60,728 nucleotides of DNA from Streptacidiphilus pinicola (GTDB lineage Bacteria; Actinomycetota; Actinomycetes; Streptomycetales; Streptomycetaceae), in NCBI RefSeq assembly GCF_003258295.1, contig NZ_QKYN01000032.1:1-60728 (forward strand). Direction: 5' to 3'. This document shows positions 24,368 to 33,302 of the stretch, in pieces (the stretch's first letter is position 1; every line of letters begins with the position of its first letter). The notes under the pieces were generated by a model. That model did no database searches. It saw only the letters and a program-made list of their open reading frames with translations, and had not been told where the DNA came from. The position numbers were made by a program, and so were the translations under genes.

Positions 24368-24620
24368 CTACCGGGCGACTCGGGCCTGCAAGATGAGGTC
24401 CCGCGGTTCGGCGAAGCCGAGGCTGCGGTAGAGCCCCTCGCCGTCAGGTGTGGCGGCCAGGCGAACCGTCGTGGCGGCCGGCTCGTCAGCGAACCAGTTC
24501 AGCAGGGCGCTCAGGCAGGCACGGGCGAGTCCGCGGCTGCGGAAGTCCGGAACTCGACCAGTCGGTCGATGTCCGCGGGGCCGGCACGCCGGATCAGAGC
24601 GCGCTCTCGGTTTCCGTCAC
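24368..24620 (-). pseudogene. Decayed GNAT acetyltransferase
   Basis: Remnants of an N-acetyltransferase gene are readable in two frames. The start (GTG 24620, VTETESAL) is broken by what looks like a CT duplication giving an early stop; the next frame gives IRRAGPADIDRLVEFR. Then, after the middle is lost, another frame gives SRGLARACLSALLNWF...GEGLYRSLGFAEPRDLILQ, the acetyl-CoA-binding C-terminal half. The intact family is about 150 residues; roughly half is missing. It is clearly inactive. It sits between deoD and the convergent-strand MBL gene. Confidence 0.8.
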
Positions 24621-24641
24621 CCGAGTCTCCTCTGTCTGGGC

Positions 24642-25283
24642 TCAGACCGGGACGGTCTCTCCGACCGGCACGATCGTGAGGGGCACCTTGCTGAGCATCT
24701 CCGGACTGAGGAACCGTGCGGTCGACTGTTGCCCGATCTCGCTGAGCATGACCTCATGAATCTGGATCAGGTGGCTGGGCGCCACCTCCCGAACGAAGTC
24801 GGCCGCCTCGCCGAGCTTGGTCCAGGGGCCGCTGGTGGGCAGCAGCAGAGTGCCGACGGCGGCGTCGGGGGCGTGGTAGGCGTCGCCCGGGTGGTAGAGG
24901 CGGCCGTCGACGAGGTAGCCGAGATTGGTCACGCGCGGGATGTCGCGGTGGATGGACGCGTGGAGGTCGCCGAAGACCGCGACGTCGAAGCCCGCGACGG
25001 TGATGCTGTCGCCGGCCCGGACAGCCGTGACTTGGCCGCGACGGGCCGACCACCGCTCGACCACCGACGCGGGACCGTAGACCCGAAGCTCGGGCCGGGC
25101 GTCCAACGACTTCGCGATCAGCTCCTCGTCGAAATGGTCGAAGTGCTCGTGGGTGATCAGCACGGCGTCGGCGGCGGCCACCGCCGACGCGGCGTCGGGC
25201 GTGAACGTGCCCGGATCGATGACGATCCGCGCGTCCTCCTTGGCCAGGGAGACACAGGCGTGCGCGTGCTTGGTCAGCTGCAT
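24642..25283 (-). CDS. MBL-fold metallohydrolase
   Basis: This 213-residue protein belongs to the metallo-beta-lactamase superfamily (UlaG-like/YycJ-type small hydrolases). It has the metal site THEHFDHF (His45, His47, Asp49, His50), a further GDLHASIH and YHPGDAYH, and a final IHEVML His. These enzymes hydrolyse phosphoesters, lactones or similar in the cytoplasm; the substrate is not evident. It is divergent from a MarR regulator with two overlapping palindromic operators between them, so repression by that regulator is very likely. Confidence 0.9.
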   Translation of the reverse strand: MQLTKHAHACVSLAKEDARIVIDPGTFTPDAASAVAAADAVLITHEHFDHFDEELIAKSLDARPELRVYGPASVVERWSARRGQVTAVRAGDSITVAGFDVAVFGDLHASIHRDIPRVTNLGYLVDGRLYHPGDAYHAPDAAVGTLLLPTSGPWTKLGEAADFVREVAPSHLIQIHEVMLSEIGQQSTARFLSPEMLSKVPLTIVPVGETVPV

Positions 25284-25305
25284 CGGAACAACCTCTCGCC
25301 AAATC

Positions 25306-25321
25306 TACAGCCTGAACTGTA
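25306..25321. promoter_or_regulatory. MarR operator 1
   Basis: TACAG-CCTGAA-CTGTA is a perfect 5-6-5 inverted repeat, sharing its last two bases with operator 2. It lies 23 bases before the MBL gene start. Confidence 0.8.
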
Positions 25322-25335
25322 CAGGGTAAACTGTA
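25320..25335. promoter_or_regulatory. MarR operator 2
   Basis: TACAG-GGTAAA-CTGTA has the same 5-6-5 geometry as operator 1, centred 14 bp away, and lies 20 bases before the marR-type gene start. Confidence 0.8.
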
Positions 25336-25354
25336 TACCTGGTAGCGTGGACGC

Positions 25355-25837
25355 ATGCCCGAGCAGCCATTGCCACCCGTGGACCGACTCGCAGCAGCCC
25401 TGCGCATCACGGTCGGCACCCTGGTGCGCGCCACGCGGTCCTCCGACCGACTCGAGCCGATCCCGGCGACGGTCCTGGACCTGATCGACCGGAACGGGCC
25501 GATGACCACGGCCGAGCTCGCGGCCGGCCGCGGCGTGCGCCACCAGACGATGGCCGCCACCGTCAAGGAACTCAGCGATGCCGGCTACCTGATCGCCGGC
25601 CCCGACCCGGCCGACGCGCGCAAGCGGATCCTCGCGCTGACCACGGCTGGACGGAGCGTGCTCGAAGCCGACCGCCATGGCCGCGTCGGCGCCATCGCCG
25701 AGGCCATGGCCGACAGCCTGAGCGAGGACGAGCTGCGCGTCCTGGCCGACGCGCTGCCCGTCCTCGACCGGATCGCCGCGAGGATCGCCGAGGGCGGTTC
25801 ACCGGCCGACCGCGGTCCCGTCACCGGCGCCTGGTGA
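25355..25837 (+). CDS. MarR-family transcriptional regulator
   Basis: This 160-residue winged-helix repressor has dimerisation helices (VDRLAAALRITVGTLVRA), the HTH MTTAELAAGRGVRHQTMAATVKELSDAGYLIAGPDPADARKRILALT and the wing, then a C-terminal helix pair. It probably represses itself and the divergent MBL hydrolase gene through the twin TACAG-N6-CTGTA sites. The effector is unknown. Confidence 0.92.
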   Translation: MPEQPLPPVDRLAAALRITVGTLVRATRSSDRLEPIPATVLDLIDRNGPMTTAELAAGRGVRHQTMAATVKELSDAGYLIAGPDPADARKRILALTTAGRSVLEADRHGRVGAIAEAMADSLSEDELRVLADALPVLDRIAARIAEGGSPADRGPVTGAW

Positions 25838-25861
25838 ATCCGGCCCCCCTCGCGGCCGGAT
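25838..25861. terminator. Hairpin between convergent genes
   Basis: ATCCGGCC / GGCCGGAT is an 8-bp stem with an 8-base loop, directly after the marR-type stop and before the convergent BNR gene end. Confidence 0.6.
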
Positions 25862-25902
25862 GAACGACTCGACTCCGCCCTGCGGCGAGTGGACCGCGTC
25901 CC

Positions 25903-28503
25903 CTACAGGCCCGTCAGGTCCAGCCGCCACAGCCCCCGGCCGTGGGTGGCGACCACCACCGCGTGACCGGACGGGTCCAGCGTGACGTCGGTCGCCACCG
26001 AACTCGGCAGGCCCTGGCCCAGGCGGGACCAGTGGGTGGGCGAGCGGAGCGACGCGGTGTAGACCAGGTGGTCGGTGGCCAGGACCAGCCGGTCGTTCGC
26101 GATCACCAGGGCGTCGCCCGGCAGGTCTGGCAGGTTGCCGCTGATGTCCCGCCAGGTCGTGCCGCCGTCGCGGGACTCGAAGACGTGGCCGGTGCCCGCG
26201 GTCGGGATCCACTTGCTCGAGTAGCCGCCGTACACGGCGTAGACGTGCGCGGGATCGGCCGGGTCGCTCACCAGGGCGGAGACGTACCGGTTCGGCAGGT
26301 TGGGGGCGCTGACGTTGTGCCAGGCGCCGCCGAAGTCGGTGGCGATGCCGCTGTGGAAGCCGTCGCCGCTGTCGTCGGACGGCGTGCACGAACCGCACCA
26401 GCCGACGTAGTCCACACCGTGGTCCGCCTCGACGGCGGTCGCCGAGGCCTTCGCGCCCAGGTCGTAGGCCTGCTTCCAGTCGCAGCCCGCCGCGTCCTTC
26501 GCGCAGACGGTGTCGAAGCCCTTCTGCGTGTCCCAGACGTAACGGCCCGCGACGACCCAGTGGTTCAGGTCGGCCCGGTCCGCGCTGTACGGCGCGATGA
26601 ACTGCATGCCCGGATCGCAGTCGGCGATCGGTGTGCCGCTGCTGTCGCAGCTCGGGCTGATGTCGCGGAACGCCGGGCTCTTGCCGTCGGAGCGGCCACC
26701 CGTCGTGGTCACCGTGATGTCGCCGCGCACGTACTCCGCCGCTGCCCGGTCGGCGTCGGCCGGGTCCACGACGACGTCACCGCCGTCGCCGGCGAACGGC
26801 TGGAGCACGTCGTGCGAGCCGCCCCGGACCAGCGTGCCCCCGTTGTCCTGCAGGCCGCCCCAGTACGCCGTGCCGCCCTGGGGATCGCGGCCCGCGCCGA
26901 CGTAGAAGTACTGGAGCGTGCGCAGGCCGGCGTTGAGGTCGCGCCAGTGGCCCGGTGCGCTGTCGGAGGCCGGCCGGGACCAGACGCCGCCGTCGCTGCC
27001 CACGTACAGCGTGCCGTCCGCGGCGATCGCGACGGCGTGCTGGTCGGTGTGCACGGTGGGCGGGCAGCCGGCGGGGGTGCCGTAGCAGGGCAGGGTGTAG
27101 TTCCAGAAGGGCGCGAGCGTGTGCCAGGTCGAGCCGCCGTCGCGGGTCTCGTAGATCTCCTCCAAGCCGACGTACACATGCCTCGGGTCGGCGGGGTCGA
27201 CCTTGACGTACTGGTTGTACCAGGCGCCGACGCCCGGCTCGTAGCCGCTGGGGAAGGTCTGTGCGGACCCGGACCGGGCCAGCGTGCCCGCGTCGGCGAG
27301 CAGCTTCCACGGGCCGCTGGGGTCCCCGGTCGGCGACACGTACAGGCCCTTGAACGACGTGGACTGCAGCGGGGCGGGCCGCTTGCCGGCCAGGTACGCG
27401 GGGGACTGGATCAACGCGTACAGGGCGCCGCCGTCGGGGGCGTAGTCCAGGCTGGTCCGCCCGATGTCCGAACTGTCGATCCCTGCGGGTTGTATGAGCG
27501 TGAACGTGCCCGGCGCGCCGCCCCGGGTGGAGAGGTACAGCCCGTCGTACGGTGTGCCGCTGCGGTAGCCGAGCGCCGCGAGCACGGTGTCCCCGTCGCC
27601 TCCGGGCCGGACCACCACGCTGGAGATGATCGAGGTCCGGGTCGGGTCGTGGGTCGGGTTGGGGTCCGGCTGGAGCACGGGCTGCCAGGGCTTGTTGCGG
27701 GCGGCTTCGAGCGGACGGCGCCACAGGCCGTGGCTGGTCGCCGCGAAGACGTACCGACCGTTGCCGGTGAGCGTGGCGACCTGGCCGTTCAGGAGCTCGT
27801 CGCCGCCGACCCGTTGGTAGGTCCGGCCGTGGTCGGTGGAGCGGTACACGCCCTGGCCGGTGTAGTTGTCACCACTGGTGTTGGCCTCTCCGGTGCCCAC
27901 CCACAGCGAGTGGTCCTGCGGGTCGACCCAGAGCGCGCCGACGGAGGCGGTGGTCTGGTCCTGGAACTCCGGCTGCCAGTGCCGGCCGCCGTCCTGGGAG
28001 CGCCAGACACCACCGTCCGCGAAGCCGGCGTACACCCACCGCCCGTCCGTGGTCAGGGCGGAGGCCCTGCCGGTGACCAGGCCCCAGCCGGAGCCGTAGT
28101 CGGAGTACGACGGGTCGGCGTAGGCCGGATCCTCGCTGTTGGTCGAACCGCTGGTGACCTCCGTCCAACGGCCGCCGATCGCGCGCAACCGGTTGCCGGC
28201 GGCGGCGCCTTGCTCCGGCGCGGCGCCGGAGACCGTGGCGGCGGGGGCAGTTCGCGCCGCGGCGAACTGCCGGGCGGCGGCGACCGGATCGTCGGGATCG
28301 CCGGAACCGCCGTCGGCGTGACCGGCCTTGGGAACGGTCGGCTGGACGAGGTGTTCCAGGGCCGCGAGTTGGCGTTCGGCGGTGGGCGGCAGGGCCTTGG
28401 CCGGCAGAGGCTCGGGTGCGGCGCCGGCGGTGCCGCCGGTGCCGCCGGTGAGCACCACCGCGGCCGCGAGGGCGACCGCGAGCAGGTGGGAGCGTTGGAG
28501 CAT
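25903..28503 (-). CDS. Secreted BNR/Asp-box beta-propeller protein
   Basis: This 866-residue exported protein has a signal peptide (residues 1-29, cleavage near GTAGAA), a helical linker (30-110) and a long series of beta-propeller repeats marked by Asp-box motifs SQDGGRHW, STDHGRTY, TRDGGSTW and SRDGGTTW. It resembles the sortilin/VPS10 and GH74 xyloglucanase fold, with WVDPQDHSLWVGTGE and LSDPADPAHVYA-type strands. No catalytic Asp pair could be assigned with confidence, so enzyme activity is uncertain; a carbohydrate-binding or structural role is possible. It is convergent with the marR-type gene. Confidence 0.82.
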   Translation of the reverse strand: MLQRSHLLAVALAAAVVLTGGTGGTAGAAPEPLPAKALPPTAERQLAALEHLVQPTVPKAGHADGGSGDPDDPVAAARQFAAARTAPAATVSGAAPEQGAAAGNRLRAIGGRWTEVTSGSTNSEDPAYADPSYSDYGSGWGLVTGRASALTTDGRWVYAGFADGGVWRSQDGGRHWQPEFQDQTTASVGALWVDPQDHSLWVGTGEANTSGDNYTGQGVYRSTDHGRTYQRVGGDELLNGQVATLTGNGRYVFAATSHGLWRRPLEAARNKPWQPVLQPDPNPTHDPTRTSIISSVVVRPGGDGDTVLAALGYRSGTPYDGLYLSTRGGAPGTFTLIQPAGIDSSDIGRTSLDYAPDGGALYALIQSPAYLAGKRPAPLQSTSFKGLYVSPTGDPSGPWKLLADAGTLARSGSAQTFPSGYEPGVGAWYNQYVKVDPADPRHVYVGLEEIYETRDGGSTWHTLAPFWNYTLPCYGTPAGCPPTVHTDQHAVAIAADGTLYVGSDGGVWSRPASDSAPGHWRDLNAGLRTLQYFYVGAGRDPQGGTAYWGGLQDNGGTLVRGGSHDVLQPFAGDGGDVVVDPADADRAAAEYVRGDITVTTTGGRSDGKSPAFRDISPSCDSSGTPIADCDPGMQFIAPYSADRADLNHWVVAGRYVWDTQKGFDTVCAKDAAGCDWKQAYDLGAKASATAVEADHGVDYVGWCGSCTPSDDSGDGFHSGIATDFGGAWHNVSAPNLPNRYVSALVSDPADPAHVYAVYGGYSSKWIPTAGTGHVFESRDGGTTWRDISGNLPDLPGDALVIANDRLVLATDHLVYTASLRSPTHWSRLGQGLPSSVATDVTLDPSGHAVVVATHGRGLWRLDLTGL

Positions 28504-28856
28504 CGAAGTGCCTCCTGGGCATGGATCGACGTCGATTTCGGTGCTCCCGCCACCACTGGACGCCGGTGAGCCTAGAGGGGCGACCCCGAATTCGCCTAGC
28601 CCCCAAAGACGTTGGGAGCACCCCCTTCGGATGGCCAAAGGGGCAGGTCAGGTGGGGGGATAACGCCGGATTATGGGGAAGTGGGATTGCCCCGCCGGCC
28701 CCGGCCCGTTCGATGCTTGCCGTGGACGTCCACCTGGCTCGGACGGTCGGCCGCAGGCTCCCGCCCCGCGCCGGCCGTCCCGCGATGCTCCGGTGTCGGC
28801 GCGCACGGGCAGACGTCCAGGCAACTGTGAAATGTCACATGGCAGATGGAGTGACT
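28504..28856. other. Intergenic region with divergent promoters
   Basis: This 353-bp region lies between the divergent BNR gene and the peptide importer operon. It holds no gene that I can support. Near its right end is a 14-bp operator-like palindrome (28826-28839); the rest probably carries promoters. Confidence 0.5.
28826..28839. promoter_or_regulatory. Operator-like palindrome before peptide operon
   Basis: TGTGAAATGTCACA differs by one base from the palindrome TGTGACATGTCACA found at 36650-36663 before the LysR and methyltransferase genes. It ends 17 bases before the chosen start of the binding protein, so a bound protein would block transcription or translation. Confidence 0.6.
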
Positions 28857-30539
28857 GTGAAGGCAAGACGATCAGGGCTGGTCGCACTCGCCGCTCTGGG
28901 CCTGATCGCCGTGGCGGGCTGTGGGGGAGCCGGCCACGGCGACGAGGGGCAGGGCCGGGTCGCCAAGGGAGGCACGCTGTACGTGCTGTCCACCCTCGAC
29001 CTGGAACACCTCGATCCGGCCCGCAACTACGTGACCTCGTCCGAGGACGTGAGCCGCCTCGTCTACCGGACGTTGACCACCTACGCGGCCGCACCCGGCA
29101 AGGCCGGCGGCGAGATCGTGCCGGATCTCGCGACGGACACCGGCCGACCGAGCGACGGAGCCCGGACCTGGACCTTCACCCTCAAACCGGGTGTGAAGTA
29201 CGAGGACGGGCGGCCCATCACCAGTCAGGACATCAAGTACGGCGTCGAGCGCACGTTCGCGGCCGAGCTTCCCGAAGGACCGCCGTACGCCCGCATGTGG
29301 CTGGCCGGGGGCAGCACCTACCAGGGCCCCTACAAGGACAAGCAGGGGCTCGCCTCGATCGGGACCCCCGACACCAGGACGATCGTCTTCCGACTCGACC
29401 GGCCCGTGGCCGACTTCGGCTCCGCGGTCTCGCTGCCGATGTTCGCTCCGGTGCCAGCCGACAAGGACACCGGTGTCCGCTACGACAGTCGCCCGTTCTC
29501 GTCCGGCCCGTACGAGATCGCGGATTTCCAACCCCACAAGCAGCTCACGCTGGTCCGCAACACCTACTGGAACCCGGCCACCGACACCGTGCGCAAGGGC
29601 TTGCCGGGCAAGGTCGTCATCGACCTCAACCTCGATCCGGCCGTGGTCGACCAGCGGCTCATCGCCGGCACCGGAAAGGACGCGGACGCCGTCGCGTTCG
29701 AACCGATAGGTCCCGCCTCCGTCGGCCCGGTGATGGCCGATCCTGCCGTCCGCAAGCGCCTGGTGACCGGCGACTCGATCAACACCCGCTACCTGTCCAT
29801 CAACACGGCCCACAAGCCGCTCGACGACGTGCGGGTCCGAGAGGCGATCGCCTACGCGCTCGACAAGGACGCACTGCGCACCACACGAGGCGGCCCGATC
29901 GCCGGCGACATCGCCACCACCCTGCTCCCTCCCGCACTCCCCGGTGCCGGACCGGACGACCCCTTCCCGAGCCCGGGCGACAAGGGAGACCCGGCCAAGG
30001 CCAAGGCGCTCCTCGCCGAGGCGGGCCACAGCTCCGGACTCACCCTCACCCTCGACACCCCGGCCACCACGGCGGGCCAGGCGCAGGGCGAGGCGGTCCA
30101 GGCGTCGCTGAGCCGAGCCGGCATCACCGTGAAGATCAACACGATCAGCACCTCGGCGTTCTACAGCACCGTCGGGAACACCAGCCAGGAGCACGACCTG
30201 GTGATCGACGGCTGGACGCCCGACTGGCCGACCGCCTCCACCTACCTGCCGCTGGTCTTCGATGGGCGGCAGATCACCGCCGAGGGCAACAACGACCACG
30301 CCCAGTACGACTCCGCTAAGGTCAACGCCCGGCTCGACGCGATCGCCGCGATGAAGGACCCCGCGGCCGCCGCGGCCGCCTACGGCGAACTCGCCAAGCA
30401 GATCATGCGGGACGTCCCCGTCGTCCCCTTCCTGTGGGACAAGGCGGCGATCCTCGTCGGCTCCCACGTCGGCGGCGCCTACGGCCACATCGCCTATGTC
30501 GGCCGGCTGGACCTGGTCTCCCTCGGGTTGCGCCCGTGA
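28857..30539 (+). CDS. Peptide ABC transporter binding lipoprotein
   Basis: This lipoprotein of about 560 residues of the OppA/DppA family has lipobox AVAGC (Cys22), then KGGTLYVLSTLDLEHLDPARNYVTSSEDVSRLVYRTLTTY, TWTFTLKPGVKYEDGRPITSQDIKYGVERTF, YLSINTAHKPLDDVRVREAIAYALDKDAL and DLVIDGWTPDWPTASTY. It binds peptides outside the cell and passes them to the two permeases. GTG 28857 (GGAG 5 bases upstream) is preferred over GTG 28851 or ATG 28839. First gene of a six-gene operon. Confidence 0.94.
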   Translation: MKARRSGLVALAALGLIAVAGCGGAGHGDEGQGRVAKGGTLYVLSTLDLEHLDPARNYVTSSEDVSRLVYRTLTTYAAAPGKAGGEIVPDLATDTGRPSDGARTWTFTLKPGVKYEDGRPITSQDIKYGVERTFAAELPEGPPYARMWLAGGSTYQGPYKDKQGLASIGTPDTRTIVFRLDRPVADFGSAVSLPMFAPVPADKDTGVRYDSRPFSSGPYEIADFQPHKQLTLVRNTYWNPATDTVRKGLPGKVVIDLNLDPAVVDQRLIAGTGKDADAVAFEPIGPASVGPVMADPAVRKRLVTGDSINTRYLSINTAHKPLDDVRVREAIAYALDKDALRTTRGGPIAGDIATTLLPPALPGAGPDDPFPSPGDKGDPAKAKALLAEAGHSSGLTLTLDTPATTAGQAQGEAVQASLSRAGITVKINTISTSAFYSTVGNTSQEHDLVIDGWTPDWPTASTYLPLVFDGRQITAEGNNDHAQYDSAKVNARLDAIAAMKDPAAAAAAYGELAKQIMRDVPVVPFLWDKAAILVGSHVGGAYGHIAYVGRLDLVSLGLRP

Positions 30540-31474
30540 CGGCGACGCTGCCCGCCTCGGTACCCGGTGCGACCCGCCGCGCCGACCGGCGGGAAGCCTC
30601 CTTGCTGCGACGCCTGCTGACACAGCCGTCGTCGGCGCTCGCGCTGGTCTCCGTCTGCCTCCTGGTCGCCGTCGCCCTGGGCGCCCCGCTGATCACCTGG
30701 CTCACCGGCACGTCGCCCACCGCGTTCCACTCCGAAGCCGTGGATCCGGCGCTCGGTGGACTGCCACGGGGCGCCGCCGGTGGGATCACCTCTGCGCACT
30801 GGCTGGGCGTCGAGCCGGGCAGCGGTCGGGACATTCTGGCCCGCGTCGCCTACGGAGCCCGGGTCTCCCTGCTGATCTCCGTGCTCGCCACCGCCATCTC
30901 CGTGGCGCTCGGCACAGCGCTGGGGCTCGCCGCCGGGTTCTTCGGAGGCTGGACCGACGCGGTGATCGGCCGCGTGATGGACCTGCTGATGTCCTTCCCC
31001 AGCCTCATCTTCATGATCGCGCTGATCTCCGCCGCGCCCGGCGTCAACCGGCAGCTGCTCCTCGTCGTCGTGCTCGGCTTCTTCGGCTGGCCCTACGTCG
31101 GACGGCTGGTGCGCGGCCAGGCGACCGTGCTGGCCCGCGGGGAGTTCGTCGCCGCGGCCCGAGTGCTGGGCGCGTCGCGGCGAGCCCTGCTGGTGCGGGA
31201 GGTGCTGCCCGGCCTCACCGGTCCGGTCCTCGTGGTGGCGACCATGTCGATCCCCAACTACGTCGCCACCGAGGCGGGGTTGTCCTTTCTCGGCATCGGG
31301 GTGCAACCGCCGACCCCCTCATGGGGTCAGATGATCGCGGCCGCCGTGCCCTGGTACGCCGCCGACCCGATGTACTTCCTGATTCCCGGCGCCTTCTTGT
31401 TCATCACCGTCCTCGCGTTCAACGTCCTCGGCGACGCGATACGGGACGCGCTCGACCCCAGGAGCCGACGATGA
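30536..31474 (+). CDS. Peptide ABC transporter permease (DppC type)
   Basis: This 312-residue DppC/OppC-type permease has five to six membrane helices. It has the N-terminal DppC domain and the EAA-like motif VAAARVLGASRRALLVREVLPGLTGPVLV. The GTG start overlaps the binding-protein stop by 4 bases. It forms the channel with the next gene's product. Confidence 0.94.
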   Translation: MTATLPASVPGATRRADRREASLLRRLLTQPSSALALVSVCLLVAVALGAPLITWLTGTSPTAFHSEAVDPALGGLPRGAAGGITSAHWLGVEPGSGRDILARVAYGARVSLLISVLATAISVALGTALGLAAGFFGGWTDAVIGRVMDLLMSFPSLIFMIALISAAPGVNRQLLLVVVLGFFGWPYVGRLVRGQATVLARGEFVAAARVLGASRRALLVREVLPGLTGPVLVVATMSIPNYVATEAGLSFLGIGVQPPTPSWGQMIAAAVPWYAADPMYFLIPGAFLFITVLAFNVLGDAIRDALDPRSRR

Positions 31475-32463
31475 TCCTCTACGCCCTGCGCCGGCTGGCC
31501 GTCGCGGTGGTGATCCTGCTCGTGATCTGCGGTGCGACCTTCGCCATCTTCTACCTGATGCCGGCCGATCCGGCCCAGGGCGCATGCGGCAAGGCGTGCA
31601 GCCCGGAGCGGATCGCGCAGATCCGCACGACGCTCGGCCTGAACCATCCGGTGCTGATCCAGTTCCGCGACTACCTCGCCGGGATCGTGGCGGGCCGCAG
31701 CTACGGCACGGGCGCACAGGCCGTCACCTGCCCGATCCCGTGCCTGGGATTCAGCTTCCAGACCAACGAACCGGTCTGGGGGCTGCTCACCGAGCGACTG
31801 CCGGTCAGCGTCTCGATCGCCGTGGGAGCAGCGGCGCTGTGGCTGGCCGTGGGCGTCACGGCCGGGGTGGTCTCCGCGTTGCGCCGGGGCAGCGTGTGGG
31901 ACCGGGCGGCGATGGTGGCGGCGCTCGGCGGAGTCTCGCTGCCCGTCTACTTCACCGCGCTGGTGCTGCAGTACCTCCTCGTCGTCAAGGCCGGGGTGCT
32001 GCCGTATCCGCAGGCGGTCGCGCTCACCGACGACCCGGTCGGCTGGGCCGAGTCGATGCTCATGCCGTGGATCACGCTGGCCATGCTCTACGCCGGTATC
32101 TACGCCCGGATCACCCGGGGCGAGATGCTGGAGAGCCTCGGTCAGAACTTCGTGCGCACGGCCCGCGCCAAGGGGCTGCCTGAGCGGACCGTGCTGCGCC
32201 GGCACGCGCTGCGGCCGGCGCTGATGCCCATCGTGACGATCTTCGGGATGGACCTCGGCGCCCTGCTCGGCGGCGCCCTGATCACCGAGTCGGCCTTCGG
32301 CCTGCCCGGCGTGGGCAAGTTGGCGGCCGATGCGATCAACAGCGCGGACCAGCCGGTGATCCTCGGCGTGACGCTGTTCGCCGCAGGGTTCGTCGTGCTG
32401 GCCAACGTCGCCGTGGACCTCGTCTACGCGGCCCTGGACCCGAGGGTGAGGGCCGTGGGATGA
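31471..32463 (+). CDS. Peptide ABC transporter permease (DppB type)
   Basis: This 330-residue DppB/OppB-type permease has an N-terminal helix, an outer loop with four Cys (PAQGACGKACSPE; VTCPIPCLG), and the FVRTARAKGLPERTVLRRHALRPALMPIVTIFG EAA-type loop. The ATG overlaps the upstream stop by 4 bases. The paired cysteines in the outer loop may form disulfides. The order DppC before DppB is the reverse of the usual order. Confidence 0.93.
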   Translation: MILYALRRLAVAVVILLVICGATFAIFYLMPADPAQGACGKACSPERIAQIRTTLGLNHPVLIQFRDYLAGIVAGRSYGTGAQAVTCPIPCLGFSFQTNEPVWGLLTERLPVSVSIAVGAAALWLAVGVTAGVVSALRRGSVWDRAAMVAALGGVSLPVYFTALVLQYLLVVKAGVLPYPQAVALTDDPVGWAESMLMPWITLAMLYAGIYARITRGEMLESLGQNFVRTARAKGLPERTVLRRHALRPALMPIVTIFGMDLGALLGGALITESAFGLPGVGKLAADAINSADQPVILGVTLFAAGFVVLANVAVDLVYAALDPRVRAVG

Positions 32464-33302
32464 GCCTGCTGACCGTACGGGATTTGAGCGTCGAATTTCC
32501 CTCCGGGGTACGCGCCGTGGACGGGCTCGACCTGGAGCTGGACGCCGGGCGGGTGCTCGGCGTGGTCGGCGAGTCCGGAAGCGGCAAGTCCGTGACGAGT
32601 CTCGCCGTGATGGGCCTGCTCCCGCCGGACACCCGGACATCGGGTGACATCCGCTTCCAGGGGAGGCAGTTGACGGGCGCCGGCCCGCGGGCCCTGCGGG
32701 CCCTGCGCGGCGACCGGATGGCGATGATCTTCCAGGATCCGCTGTCCTGTCTCAACCCCTACTACACGGTGGGCTTCCAGATCGCGGAGGCCTACCGGGC
32801 CCACCGCCGAGCCGGGCGCCGCGCGGCCCGCGACATCGCCGTGCGGATGCTCGACCGGGTGGGCATCCCCGAGCCCGAGCGCCGGGCCCGCGCCTACCCG
32901 CACGAGTTCTCCGGCGGTATGCGACAGCGCGTGCTGATCGCGATGGCGCTCTGCCTGGAACCCGACCTGCTGATCGCCGACGAACCGACCACGGCACTGG
33001 ACGTGACCGTGCAGGCACAGATCCTCGACCTGCTGCGGGAGCTGCGGGAGCGGTCCGGCACCGCGATCATGCTCATCACCCACGACATGGGGGTGGTCGC
33101 GGGGCTGGCCGACGACGTCGTGGTGATGCACGGCGGCCGCGCCGTCGAGCACGGCGCGGTCCGCGACGTCTTCTACCAGCCGCGTGCCGCGTACACCCGC
33201 GGACTGCTCGCCTGCGTGCCACGGGTCGACGGACCCCTGCCGGAACGGCTCCCCACCCTGCGGACGCCGGCAGCAGGCGAACCCCCGGAGGTGACCTCGT
33301 GA
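32460..33302 (+). CDS. Peptide ABC transporter ATPase (DppD type)
   Basis: This 280-residue ATPase has Walker [11 protein letters not shown]-loop [12 protein letters not shown], signature [16 protein letters not shown], Walker [13 protein letters not shown] and THD. It has a short C-terminal oligopeptide-transport region ([14 protein letters not shown]). It overlaps both neighbours by 4 bases. Confidence 0.95.
   Translation: MSLLTVRDLSVEFPSGVRAVDGLDLELDAGRVLGVVGESGSGKSVTSLAVMGLLPPDTRTSGDIRFQGRQLTGAGPRALRALRGDRMAMIFQDPLSCLNPYYTVGFQIAEAYRAHRRAGRRAARDIAVRMLDRVGIPEPERRARAYPHEFSGGMRQRVLIAMALCLEPDLLIADEPTTALDVTVQAQILDLLRELRERSGTAIMLITHDMGVVAGLADDVVVMHGGRAVEHGAVRDVFYQPRAAYTRGLLACVPRVDGPLPERLPTLRTPAAGEPPEVTS

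Noticed and set aside
25942-28569. An 875-codon frame opposite the BNR gene
   Set aside because: Val/Gly/Arg-rich shadow of the real minus-strand propeller protein; no start site or family motif.
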